Assembly (NCBI GenBank): GCA_019671135.1
Contig: JAHRHY010000018.1
Coordinates: 930,001-994,000 of the forward strand
Source: Linnemannia hyalina
Lineage: Eukaryota > Mortierellomycota > Mortierellomycetes > Mortierellales > Mortierellaceae
DNA: 64,000 nucleotides
Direction: 5' to 3'
Shown here: positions 1 through 10,194 of the stretch, piece by piece
Layout: every line of letters begins with the position of its first letter
How positions within the stretch are numbered: the first letter of the stretch is position 1
The notes under the pieces: model-generated
Seen by the model: the letters and a program-made list of their open reading frames with translations, nothing else
What the model was told of the DNA's origin: nothing
Databases searched by the model: none
Made by a program: the position numbers and the translations under genes

Positions 1-234
1 AATACCAATTTGCTTGAAAGTATGAGTGACTGTCTTGTGAACCCTTCTGGTCGTCGTGATGATGATGCCAACGATGCTTATTCTTCCTTCCATGTCCTCA
101 CCTTACCGCCAAGGATAATATTCTGACTGCCGCAGATAACGGATTTGCGCGACACCTTGTTACCCGTGTCCTATATGCATCGAAGGGAAATTGGAACTCT
201 TCGTCAGTCGTTATCTTCTGTCATCGCGTTTCAC

Positions 235-334
235 GAATGTAAACGACGTGGGAGGTTTCCTTGTTCCTGGAGGTGTGGGCAAGTACCGTTTCGATGTATT
301 CTGACTTGCTGTAGTTGACGATGGGCAGGTCCAT
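235..334 (-). CDS. Possible first coding exon of a minus-strand gene running off the left edge
   Basis: An ATG in good context (cgccATGG) at 334 on the minus strand opens about 33 codons, ending near a GTGAAA donor. The peptide begins MDLPIVNYSKSEYIETVLAH and ends HVVYI. The run HVVY loosely recalls the first strands of a PX (phosphoinositide-binding) domain, but this is too short to call. I could not join it in frame to a convincing next exon within positions 1-234, so the rest of the gene is either outside the window or the exon is false. If real, it would share a short divergent promoter with the plus-strand kinase gene starting at 611. Confidence 0.25.
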
Positions 335-610
335 GGCGCTGAGGTTTGTCGCTGTTGTTGTAGATGGTTGGTTGGTTTGTGTTGTGGTCGAGTGAAGTGA
401 AGGAAGAATGTTAATAGAGAAGCATGTCGTGCCACACTCAGCACGAGAACAGTTTCTCGGTCACGCTCAGGAACTGGTATGATAAAAGCCACCGGACTTA
501 CTGGTGTCGGACACTCAAGTGTGATGTGTGTTCGTTTTTACTTTGCCCACTTTCATTCATTCGCCTTGCCCCTCCTTTCTTTCATTCTCACTCGACGAAC
601 AACTACAACA

Positions 611-1661
611 ATGTCAGGACAACTGAACAAGGCACAGGCAATAGTCCAACACATCTTGAAGCTGATGCCTTTGCCGAGACGCTGTCCTCCTGGAGCCACG
701 CGTACTTCAGGAGGACCATTATTCGTTGGCATCTCTGGACCTCAAGGCATTGGTAATAACGGCAAACCCGTGTCCGACTCTATTATATACGCGACTTCAA
801 TCAACTGCACTGTCCATTGACCCATTTATCCTTCATTCTTTCCACGGAAATGTAGGCAAGACGACCATCACGCGAGAGCTAGTATCGACTCTGACTGAAG
901 CACCTCACAACTTACGCGTCTTCAGCTTCTCAATGGACGACCTCTACCTCCCCTTCAAGCGCCAGCAAGCGCTCAGTCAACGATACCCAGACAACAAATT
1001 GATCGAGTTCAGAGGACTTCCAGGAACGCACGACATCGCATTGGGAACCAAGACCTTCCGAGCACTTTACGAAGCAAGCCAACCTCAATCATCGGGCACA
1101 ATGGTCCCAGTACCCTCGTACGACAAGGCTCTCTATTCAGGTCGTGGCGATCAAGTCCCTGAGGACCAATGGCATCGCTCTCAAGGACCATTCGACGTGA
1201 TCCTGTTCGAGGGTTGGTCCCTCGGGTTCAAGTCTATTCGGGATCCAAAGCGGCTGGCAGAGATCTATGCCTCTGCACCGAAATATCTCTCCCAGCACCC
1301 ATTCTCGTCGATTGAGATGGTGAACCATGCACTGGAGGAATACGAGCGGGAATGGTACACCTATTTGGATGCCTTTGTTCATCTGTCAGCGCCCAACATA
1401 TCAACCGTTTTCAAGTGGAGACAAGAACAGGAGGAAGGACTGTGGGCGACAAAGGGTACAGGAATGACTAAGGATCAGGTCAAGGACTTTGTTGTCCGAT
1501 TCATGCCCGCCTATGAGGTCTATCTAGAGCGGCTTAAGCAGGAGAACTTGTTCAAGAATGTGCAGGGAGGAGGTGGACCGGCATCATACCAAGGCCGTCA
1601 CCTGAGAATAGATCTGGATGAAGACCGAGAAATTCTCTCGACAACGCTTGTAGAGTCATAA
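611..1661 (+). CDS. TDA10: D-glycerate 3-kinase-like P-loop kinase (TDA10/YGR205W family)
   Basis: Two exons, 611-752 and 856-1661, encode 315 residues, close to yeast Tda10 (about 290). The single intron (753-855) splits the Walker A loop: joining the exons gives GISGPQGIGKTTIT near residues 40-53. Downstream come SMDDLYLPF, which looks like the substrate or Walker-B-proximal strand of the uridine kinase/GLYK superfamily, then FDVILFEGWSLGF, the conserved FEGW motif of glycerate-kinase-like proteins. Known members phosphorylate D-glycerate or have unproven substrates, and are cytosolic or nuclear. The start at 611 was chosen because the peptide from MSGQLNKAQ onward fits the family; upstream in-frame sequence is pyrimidine-rich leader. 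The family call is firm, the exact substrate is not. Confidence 0.85.
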
Positions 1662-2368
1662 CTGGATGTACGATGTATCTCAGTTACATAAATGGTCATT
1701 TCAAAGGGACGTGGACCGTCATTACTCTTATGTGAGGTATAGTATTGTTCCCCACGTAAAGAGTTCAACGAAAATAAGGAATTGGTGTTGAGAGACTAAC
1801 TATGTTGATTGCTGAACGATGAGTGTAAAATGGAAGAGTAGAGGACGAAGAAGTAAAAGAGAGAGAGAAAAAAAAGGCGGGGTTCATGAGAGTCCATGTT
1901 TGTTACGGTGGCTACCGCCGGAGAGTTATTGAGATTTGAGGGTCCTGAGGCCTTTTGTCTAGGTTTGAGACTGTGGTCCGAAGGCTGCAGCCTTGATGAC
2001 AGCACACGTTCATATTGAAGGGGCGAAACGTAGGCGAAGGCTGTCAAAAATGAAATGAAACTGGAGCCTTTTGAAGAGGGGTGTGAGACCCGACTGTATG
2101 TTGTTGATCTGAGGCCAAGGAACGACCTTGTTCTGTCAAGGGAGGCCCCGGAACCTGGGTTCACATCAATCTTTGCGATTTGTAAGGGAGAGAAAGACAA
2201 ACCTAGCTCTAAGGCTGTGTGCAATTAGGAGGGGATGTTGTGTTCAATTATGAAGGGGGTTTGTCTGCCCGATCTGCTTCGACATCTTTTTTTTATTTTC
2301 TGTGCTGTTTTTCTCCTCTTCTCTTCTTTTTTCTTTCAGTCAGCACTCTCCTTCTTACAACCCTTGCC
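1662..2368. other. Intergenic: 3' flank of the kinase gene and 5' leader of GLO2
   Basis: No convincing gene on either strand. The right half (about 2280-2365) is very rich in T and C on the plus strand, the usual look of 5' leaders in this window, and leads into the GLO2 start. Confidence 0.6.
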
Positions 2369-4105
2369 ATGTTCCGCTCCTTGTGCTGGACTCCCCGCAT
2401 TATCCACTCCTTCAAGGCATCTTCTGTTATTTCTTCTACTTCTTGTTCTCCTCTTTTCACTTCTTTCTCTCTTTCTTCTACTTCTTCCTCTTTTTCGCCA
2501 AACTCCTCCTACACCACCCTCGCCAGACTCGTCTCCTTTCCCACAACCAAGGCTCACCAACACCGCCGCTCAAACGTGCTCACCACTCCCACTCAGCCTT
2601 TCTCAACTGCATCAAAGCCTGCCATGCGTATCATTCCCGTCCCAGTCCTTGAAGGTACGACTTGTTTTTCACGTACACTTTTCCGTGGGAAGAATGTCAC
2701 ACTGGCGTCATTCATACAAGGAGAAACTCAGTTTGCTGTTGACACTTGCATTCGCAAGACAAGGGAGATAAACGAATGACATGAACAGCGTCGGGCTTGG
2801 CTTGTTGAGAATGACAGTAGTATGAATGGCAAAAGGGAGATTCAGAATGGAGATCCTTGACTTTTCTTTTTTTTTTTTGTGGTGGGAAAAAAATAATACG
2901 CTGGTGTGTATGCAAGATAGGGAGAGCGAGTTTCCCGTAGAATCACCGAGCATTAAAATTAAGGTCTCCCATTGTACACATCGATATTCTCCTTGAAGAC
3001 GTCCGGAAGAAAATGTCAACGGAGTATTCTGTGTAACATGTTTTGCCGAAGCAAAAAAGAGATGACAAATTGAAGCTTACACCCTACGTATTGCGTGCTT
3101 TCAAATTGTTAGATAACTACGCCTACGTCCTCTTCGACGAAAAGACCTCCGAGGCTGCTGTCATCGATCCCGTCGAGCCCCAAAAGTTGCTCCGCATCGT
3201 TCAACATCTGAATGCCAAATTGACGTCGGTCCTCGTCACCCACCACCACTGGGATCACGCCGACGGCAATGTCGAGCTGCTTGCCAAGAGGCCCGGTCTT
3301 GCTGTCTTTGGTGCCGATGCCAGGATTCCCGAAATCAATTATGTTGTCAAGGATAAAGAGGAGTTCAAGGTCGGATCATTGACCGTCCAGGCTCTCTGGA
3401 CTCCTTGTCACACCAAGGGCAGTGTTTGCTACTTTATCAAGGACGGAAACGACAGCGCTGTCTTTACCGGCGATACTCTCTTCCTCAGTGCGTGCTGGTG
3501 TTCTTTTTTTTGGCCATGCTAGCTATGATTGCAGGCGGAACGCGAAAAATATTAATCAACGCGCCGCGTTCCAAGGCTAGCGGACGAAATTATTAATCAG
3601 CCACGAAAAATAATTGCTCTTCTTTTTGAATAGGTGGATGCGGGCGATTCTTCGAGGGTACCGCGGCAGACATGTACAACAGCTTGCTTCACGTTTTAGC
3701 CACCTTGCCCGTCGAGACCAAGGTCTATTGCGGACACGAGTACACCAAGGCCAACCTCAAATTTGCCAACCATGTCGAGCCCGATAACGTTCACGTGGCT
3801 CAAAGGCTGCAATGGGCCTCGGACGAGAGCGTCACGTCGACCATACCTGGCACCATTGGCGAGGAGCTGCTCGCCAACCCTTTCCTCCGCGTCAAGTAAG
3901 CTGCCCTTCATGTCGTTGGTGCAGAGAAATTGGTCATGACGAGCACGCGTTGCTGTTTTTTTATTTTACAATACATTGCAACTGAACTTTTTTTCTTTTT
4001 TTTTATGGCCTTTCTAGCGAACCATCATTGCAGGCGTTCACGGGCAAGACCGATCCTATCGATGTCATGCACGCCCTTCGTGAGCTGAAGAACAACTTCA
4101 AGTGA
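2369..4105 (+). CDS. GLO2: Hydroxyacylglutathione hydrolase (glyoxalase II), with mitochondrial leader
   Basis: Four exons: 2369-2654, 3113-3487, 3634-3895 and 4018-4105; 336 residues in all. The enzyme hydrolyses S-lactoylglutathione to lactate and glutathione, the second step of methylglyoxal detoxification. The metallo-beta-lactamase signature THHHWDHADG is seen, followed by the later ligand motifs FTGDTLF and CGHEYT; the joined exons give SGCGRFFEGTA, as in the family. Residues 1-85 are rich in Ser, Thr and Arg with few acids, as in a mitochondrial presequence, and are followed by a second in-frame ATG at 2624 starting MRIIPVPVLED, where cytosolic glyoxalase II normally begins (251 residues from there). 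Intron 1 is 458 bp; intron 2 holds a small hairpin. Confidence 0.93.
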
Positions 4106-4529
4106 AAATCTTTTGGAATATGACAACCATCACTCCCCTGTACCTATCGCACTTACACAATTAAGCAATAAAAAAAGAAAGAGAAACAAAGTGTCCTAGG
4201 GCAACTCCACAGAAAAGCTCCTTGGTTGTGTCTTAATCACATGACTGTGCAGTGACTGCGTTCAGCACTCGGCACAGAGCGAAAAAGGAATTTTTGTATG
4301 CGAGCGGATGTCATGGTTCTGGGCACAGAGAGACAAGAGGTGCAGCAAGAAAAACAAACAGCGCTTACCTTTTCCTTCCCTCCGTTCCTTCTTCACACCT
4401 TCCCACCCATACTTCTCATTACCCATTCCCCTTTCCCTCATCCTCACGCTTCCTTCCTTCCTTCCTTCCTTCCATTCACTCACTCTTAATATATCCTCCC
4501 TTCTTCCCACTCATACAAATACTCGAACA
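4106..4529. other. Intergenic between GLO2 and MGM1, pyrimidine-rich leader
   Basis: Holds the GLO2 3' flank and the MGM1 leader. About 4365-4505 is almost all C and T on the plus strand and includes a short (CTTC)n microsatellite near 4449-4472. No gene is seen. Confidence 0.6.
4167..4172 (+). terminator. Candidate polyadenylation signal of GLO2
   Basis: AATAAA lies 62 bp after the GLO2 stop codon and is followed by an A-rich stretch. This is a position-based call only. Confidence 0.45.
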
Positions 4530-7500
4530 ATGATCTCGAGGTTGCTTGCAGAGGCCCCTGCTGTAAGCGCCGCTCTCCGTTCCAGGACACTCCTCAACCA
4601 ACCCAGCCGCTCACAGCCCGCTCGTCTCCTCTCAACGGCTACTATCCTCAGAATTCACCCTGGAACCAACACTGCCACCAACACAACAGCAGCTCAGACA
4701 ACCGTTGCTGCTGCTGCAGGAGTCGCCAGGCGTGACCCCTTGGCCTGGACCTCTCGTTCTGCAGGAGTCCAGCAACGCTTCTACAACAGCAGCTCCGTCA
4801 ACAGCATAGGTCGCTTGCGCTTATTCTCTGCCACCACCGGATCCCGCCTCGCCTCCAGGGCATTTTCTTCAACCGCATACCCTTCTTCGGGTCGTCACAC
4901 TGTCCCCGGTCGCCCCTTTGCACTCCCTCGTCGTCACTCTGCGCTCCAGTTTTACAGGACACGACATGGAAACCTTATTGCCAGACGTGGAATTGCTGCC
5001 ACGGCTGCCCCCCGGTTCATAATGCATGCCCTCCGTTTGCCCATGGGTGCCCTCACCGCTGGACTTGCTAGTCTTTCCTACGCTCAGTACAAAGTCACAG
5101 GTAATATACAAACCCAGAGAAAGTCGCAGAAGCAGAGATTGGACCATACGTTCTATTCCTGCGTACCTTTACTAAATCATACTGCTTGTTATCTTCTTGT
5201 GATAGAACTCTCAAACAGAGGAAGTGACTGGGCCATGGGGCTGGCAGAGGATGTGAAAGGACTTGTAACGTCGGTCAAGTCCACCATGAACCAAGTCCAC
5301 GTCCCAGAGTTGGCCCTTCCTGACTTTTTGGTTCCTCTTTTCCGTGGCGTGACTTTGGACGACAAGGAACAGATCGTGAGCAGTGAAGCCACTTACTTGG
5401 ACGCTCAAGAAGGACCCCGCTTCATCCGCAAGTCATCGACAACAGGAGGCAACAACAACAACGGAAACAACGACAACAACGAGGACCCTCAGCATAACCG
5501 TGAGGCGGCGGCGGCGGCAGCGGCAGTAGCAGCGGCAGCCTTGGCTAAATCAAAGTCCGACGAACAGGATAGTCCACGCCCCTCAGGAATCCCACCTCAC
5601 GACGGTGACTTCATGCTGCTGACCAAGAAGCTGATCGAAGTCAGGAATGTTCTCAACTCGATCGACCACAACGATACCCTCAAGCTGCCTAGCATTGTCG
5701 TCATTGGAAGTCAGAGCTCTGGAAAGAGTTCAGTTTTGGAGGCCATTGTCGGACACGAATTCTTGCCCAAGTATGTTTCTTTGCTGTCTCAAAAGATTGT
5801 AGGATTCGAATATTAGTCGAGTCGACATGTTTCTAACCATTTGAAATGTTCCTTTCGATCATAGGGGCTCCAACATGGTGACTCGGCGACCCATTGAGCT
5901 CACCCTGATTCATACGCCCCACACTAAGGAAGAGTACGGAGAGTTCCCCTCTCTAGGCTTGGGCAAGGTGCACGACTTTAAACGCATTCAGGAGACTCTC
6001 AGGGATCTCAACATGGCTGTTCCCGAGTCAGAATGTGTTTCTGCCAAACCCATTGAACTTCGCATCTACTCCCCCAACGTTCCGGATCTGACCATGATCG
6101 ACTTGCCTGGATACATTCAAATTACATCCAAGAACCAACCCATTTCCCTCAAGGAGAAGATTTCAGAGCTGTGCGAGAAGTATATTCAGGAGCCCAACAT
6201 TATCTTGGCTGTGTGCGCCGCGGATGTCGATCTAGCCAACTCGGAGGCTCTCAGGAGCAGTCGAAAGGTCGATCCATTGGGATTGCGGACGATCGGTGTT
6301 ATCACCAAGATGGATCTGGTCGAGCCTGAGCGTGGAGTTGCAATTCTGAGAAATCAGGACTACCCTCTGCATCTCGGATATATCGGAGTCGTCTGCAGGG
6401 CACCTGGAGGATCCAGCAAGGAGAACATTACGCAGGCTGTCATCAAGACCGAGGACGCGCATTTCCGGAGCTCGTACCAGTACAGTCAGCGAGGCGTCTT
6501 TGTCGGCACAGGAACTCTTCGTCGCAAGCTGATGGATATCCTGGAAGAGAACATGGGCTCCAACTTGGGATCGATCATCAAGGCGGTCCAGAAGGAGTTG
6601 GATGAGACGCGATACCAGTTCAAGGTCGAGTACAACGATCAAAAGATGAGCGCCGAGTCATATGTGGCCGAGTCTGTGGACAAGCTGAAACATCGGTTCA
6701 AGGACTTTTCAAGGGCGTTTGGCAAGCCTCAGGTCAGGCTGGAGATCCGACATATGCTGGAGCAGCGCATGCTCGATATCTGTGCGCAGCGGTACTGGTC
6801 CGACCCCAGGATCAACGAATTGCCACAACTGGATTCGGGCTCGACTGCTGAGGAGGATCGAATTTACTGGGATTTACAGCTGGAGATGGCCTCGTCCGCA
6901 TTGACAAAATCCGGTGTGGGTCGTCAGACTACCCAGCGCGTTGTTGACATTCTTTCCAGGACAATGGAGCAGTTAGCTGAGGCAGAGCCCTTTAACCACC
7001 ACCCCGACGCAGCCAACACCATCAAGACGATGACGCACGAGATTCTCAGCTCTCGTAGCCAGGCCACTGCAGATCAGGTCGAGAACACCATCAAGCCCTT
7101 CAAGTACGAGGTCGAGTGCACGGACAGCGAGTGGACTGAAGGTGTCAAGCGCGCCATTGCCCTTGTTCAGACCGAGCTGGAGATGTGCGAGGACGCGTTG
7201 TCCAAGATTAAGACGACGGTCGGAACCAAGAAGCTGCGCAAGGCCATCAACTTTGTGATCGAGTCGGATCGCGAGGAGGCGAAGAGAGCACAGCGTCGTG
7301 AGGCCGTTGCCAAGTTGAGAGAGTCGAACCCTCGTCAGTATTTGGAGGACCAAGCACGAGTCAGTCGGGACAACCATTCCTCGGAATCGACAGAAGCCCA
7401 CGGCGAGCACAGCCAGGACGATGATACCCAAGCCCCGGAGGAAAACCGATCAGTACCAGAGGACGAGGATGAGCTCGAGGCGGCGATGCGACCCCATTTC

Positions 7501-7911
7501 AACCCCAAGCTGTTGGTGAAGGCACGAGAGGCGCTTTCGTTGCGGGACCGGGCATTGATCCTGAAGTATCGGTTGTCAGCGCTCAAATCCAAGACGTGCA
7601 AGAACTCAAAGAACAAGGCACAGTGTCCCGAGGCGTTCTTGGCAGTTGTGGCGGAGAAGTTAGCGTATACGAGTGTGATGTTTATCCAGGTGGAGTTGAT
7701 GAACGAGTTTGTGTTCCAGTTGCCACGGATGATTGACAGTCGTCTGGGGGTTAAGACGGGTCAGGAGGCGATGGAGAAGTTTGCGAGAGAGAACCCGCTT
7801 GTGGGTAAACACCTGGAACTGATGGAGAAGCGGACGAAGCTTGAGGAGGTGTGGGAGAAGCTGAACTACCTTGTCCGGCGACAGGAAGAGGCCAAGGCGC
7901 GCAAGTGGTAA
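4530..7911 (+). CDS. MGM1: Mitochondrial inner-membrane dynamin GTPase Mgm1 (OPA1)
   Basis: Three exons, 4530-5100, 5206-5770 and 5865-7911, encode 1060 residues. Mgm1 drives inner-membrane fusion and cristae shaping. The N-terminus (MISRLLAEAP onward) is Arg/Ser-rich, as in a matrix-targeting sequence, and one hydrophobic segment (LPMGALTAGLASLSYA) lies at about residues 172-187, just before intron 1. The GTPase domain starts near 330, with G1 GSQSSGKSS at about 358-366, G2 within SNMVTRRP, G3 DLPG and G4 TKMD; stalk and GED-like sequence follow. A low-complexity Asn/Ala stretch lies between the membrane segment and the G domain. Intron 1 (105 nt) is a multiple of three and has no in-frame stop. 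An open frame continues upstream of 4530, but it is leader-like sequence. Confidence 0.93.
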
Positions 7912-8608
7912 TCGGTGGTTAGACTTTATGTTGCGTTATCCCCTTCTTAGACTTTATCAATCAAAAGCATATTTTATGAAATCTTTGTTATGGATGCGTT
8001 ACCCTCGCATGATATGTAAATACGCGTTCTTTCGTCCCAGTTCGTCAATTGCAACTGCGAACAACATGGCCTTTTGTTACGGGTTGGCCCATGACCTTGA
8101 GCTCGTCGAGGCGGACCTGTCACCAGTCGCGTTTGGCCAGTGGGACGAACTGTATAGGTTCTGCGAGTTGGGCCGAGGAGTTATCCGCCATGGAACATGT
8201 TTCCGGATTCAGTCGTGTTCCCCCACCCGCCCTCCATTTTTTACTGGGGGTGAGTTACACAAGAGAAGAAAGATATTGACGATGATAAAGGACAACTGTG
8301 ATATGTTAAGCAGCGTCTAACTACTGTTTTCCTCAGAAGTTTATAATTCAGCAAAGAAGGACCTTACTCATCAATCAATCACTTGCAAATACAACGACGC
8401 GCGTTTTGTTCCCCCAATTATAGGAGTTTATCAGTGTCGCGTCCTCCTACACACCGCCTACCACCACCCCGCAGCTCTCCTACAAATTCAAAACAAACCA
8501 GACGCCACAAAACAGTCACTTTCATTCACTTTTCTTTTTTTATGTTTCCATGTTCAACATTGCCCTTTACTCATTTCACCACATCATTAACAACAGCATC
8601 AATACATC
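7912..8608. other. Intergenic between MGM1 and MTR3
   Basis: No gene seen on either strand. The last 100 bp before the MTR3 start are C/A/T-rich leader sequence. Confidence 0.55.
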
Positions 8609-9971
8609 ATGGCAACAGACAGAAAGCGAGTTGCAGGACCCGAGTCGAGTGTGGCTCCTCTGGTCGAATACCCCATCGACCACCAACCATGGACTCCCTT
8701 CACCGAGAAGCGCCACGACTCTCATCGCCAGCCTGAGGACTTGCGTCCTATCTGTAAGTCCTAGGAAGATACGTTTTTAGGGGGGGAGGGGGGACGAACG
8801 AGGACCACGAACGAGCACAGCGAGCAAAACCATCGAGCAAATAATACATTCCAATTGCAATTGCTTTGCTGTGACTTTTCGCGTTTTGACAAAAGAAAAT
8901 TTATCAAGGTTCTATATCTAACACGCCTTTGCTTCCCTCCTTTTTGCGGGTTTACTCACGCCCCCCTCCACTCCTCGTACTAGACTTGAAGACAGGATTG
9001 ATCTCTGAGGCAAATGGATCTGCCTACATCGAACTGGAAAAGACAAAGCTCACCTGCGGCGTGTACGTTACCGCTTTGTTACATCTGGGAAATAAGGAAG
9101 ATACCCTTTTCTATTGCTGCCCCACTTATTTTTTTTGCAGGAAGCTAGTTCAAACTGACCCCTTCTTATATGTACATTTCTTGTCATAGTTACGGTCCCA
9201 GACCTGTGAAGAGAGCTGGACAAGGATTCAGTGACAGAGGAACGCTTAATTGTGAAATCAAGTTTGCGACCTTCTCCTGCGTCAAGCGTCGCGGTACCAT
9301 GCGGGTAAAAAAAAGACACATCTACCCAATCACACCCCACCCCCGTCAAAATGGAAAAAAAGGGGATCTTCCAAGACTCCTCACGAACACAACTCATAGA
9401 CCAGGAAACTCACACAACTTCCCCTCCCTTCTCTCACCCATAGGATGCACAAGAGAAGGAGCTTTCACAGATCTTGAGCCAAGGATTAACCCCCGCAGTG
9501 AGACTGGAACTCTTCCCGAAATCAAACGTCGACATTTATATCACCGTCCTGGAATCCGATGGCTGGGGCTCCTGTATTGCAGCCGCTTTTACTGTCGCAT
9601 CTGTCGCTTTGGCCCATGCGGGAATCGAGATGCTTGACCTCGTCGCTGGTTGCTCCGCCTCTTACATCCCTACCTCAATACCCTCCACATCATCATCCAC
9701 CACATCAGAAGCACCATCAGAAGGAGCAACAGGATCAATAACGCCACAAATCTTTATGGACGCCGATTTGGAGGAAGAAAAGTTTCAACAGGGTTCGATT
9801 GTGTTGGCGTATATGCCATCATTGAACCAGACGACACATGTCTTGCAGTCGGGTAAAGCCGAAGGCGCCATTATTTCCCAGTCGGTTGAGCATTGTGTCG
9901 AGGCTTGTAACAAGATCTTTGCGGTTATGAACCATGCCCTTCTGGAGTCTATTGATCAGAAGACGGTGTAA
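8609..9971 (+). CDS. MTR3: RNA exosome core subunit Mtr3 (RNase PH-like ring protein)
   Basis: Four exons: 8609-8753, 8984-9062, 9190-9304 and 9444-9971; 288 residues, within the usual range for Mtr3/EXOSC6. Mtr3 is one of six RNase PH-like proteins forming the hexameric ring of the 3'-5' RNA exosome, which processes and degrades RNA in nucleus and cytoplasm. Family signatures are LKTGLISEANGSAYIELEKT, CGVYGPRPVKRAGQGFSDRG (made by joining exons 2 and 3 at a GTACGT donor) and VLESDGWGSCIAAAFTVASV. Ring subunits of this type are catalytically inactive in fungi and animals. Separation from the related Rrp41/Rrp46 rests on the LKTGLI...NGSAY and YGPR motifs, and is fairly sure. Confidence 0.88.
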
Positions 9972-10194
9972 AGGAGACATCAGGAAGGACTTTTTGAAGG
10001 GGGATGGGGAAGTCTATTGAGTCGGTTGCCTCTGGCCCGTCAAAGGTAGAGGAGAAATAAAAAAAAAGACAATAACAAAGAATGAACTAGAAGCAAAGTT
10101 GAACTTGTTTTGCAAAAATGTATCTAATAGTAAAACGCCGTGTATCGGACGTGAGGCTACAGAATGTCTCTTCTTGGAATGACCGGATTTTTGA

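Noticed and set aside
1796..2224. 142-codon minus-strand frame before GLO2
   Set aside because: Low-complexity, no family similarity, and it overlaps the expected GLO2 promoter and leader.
4308..4529. Upstream extension of MGM1
   Set aside because: It translates a CT-rich leader with a CTTC repeat; the ATG at 4530 starts a good mitochondrial presequence.
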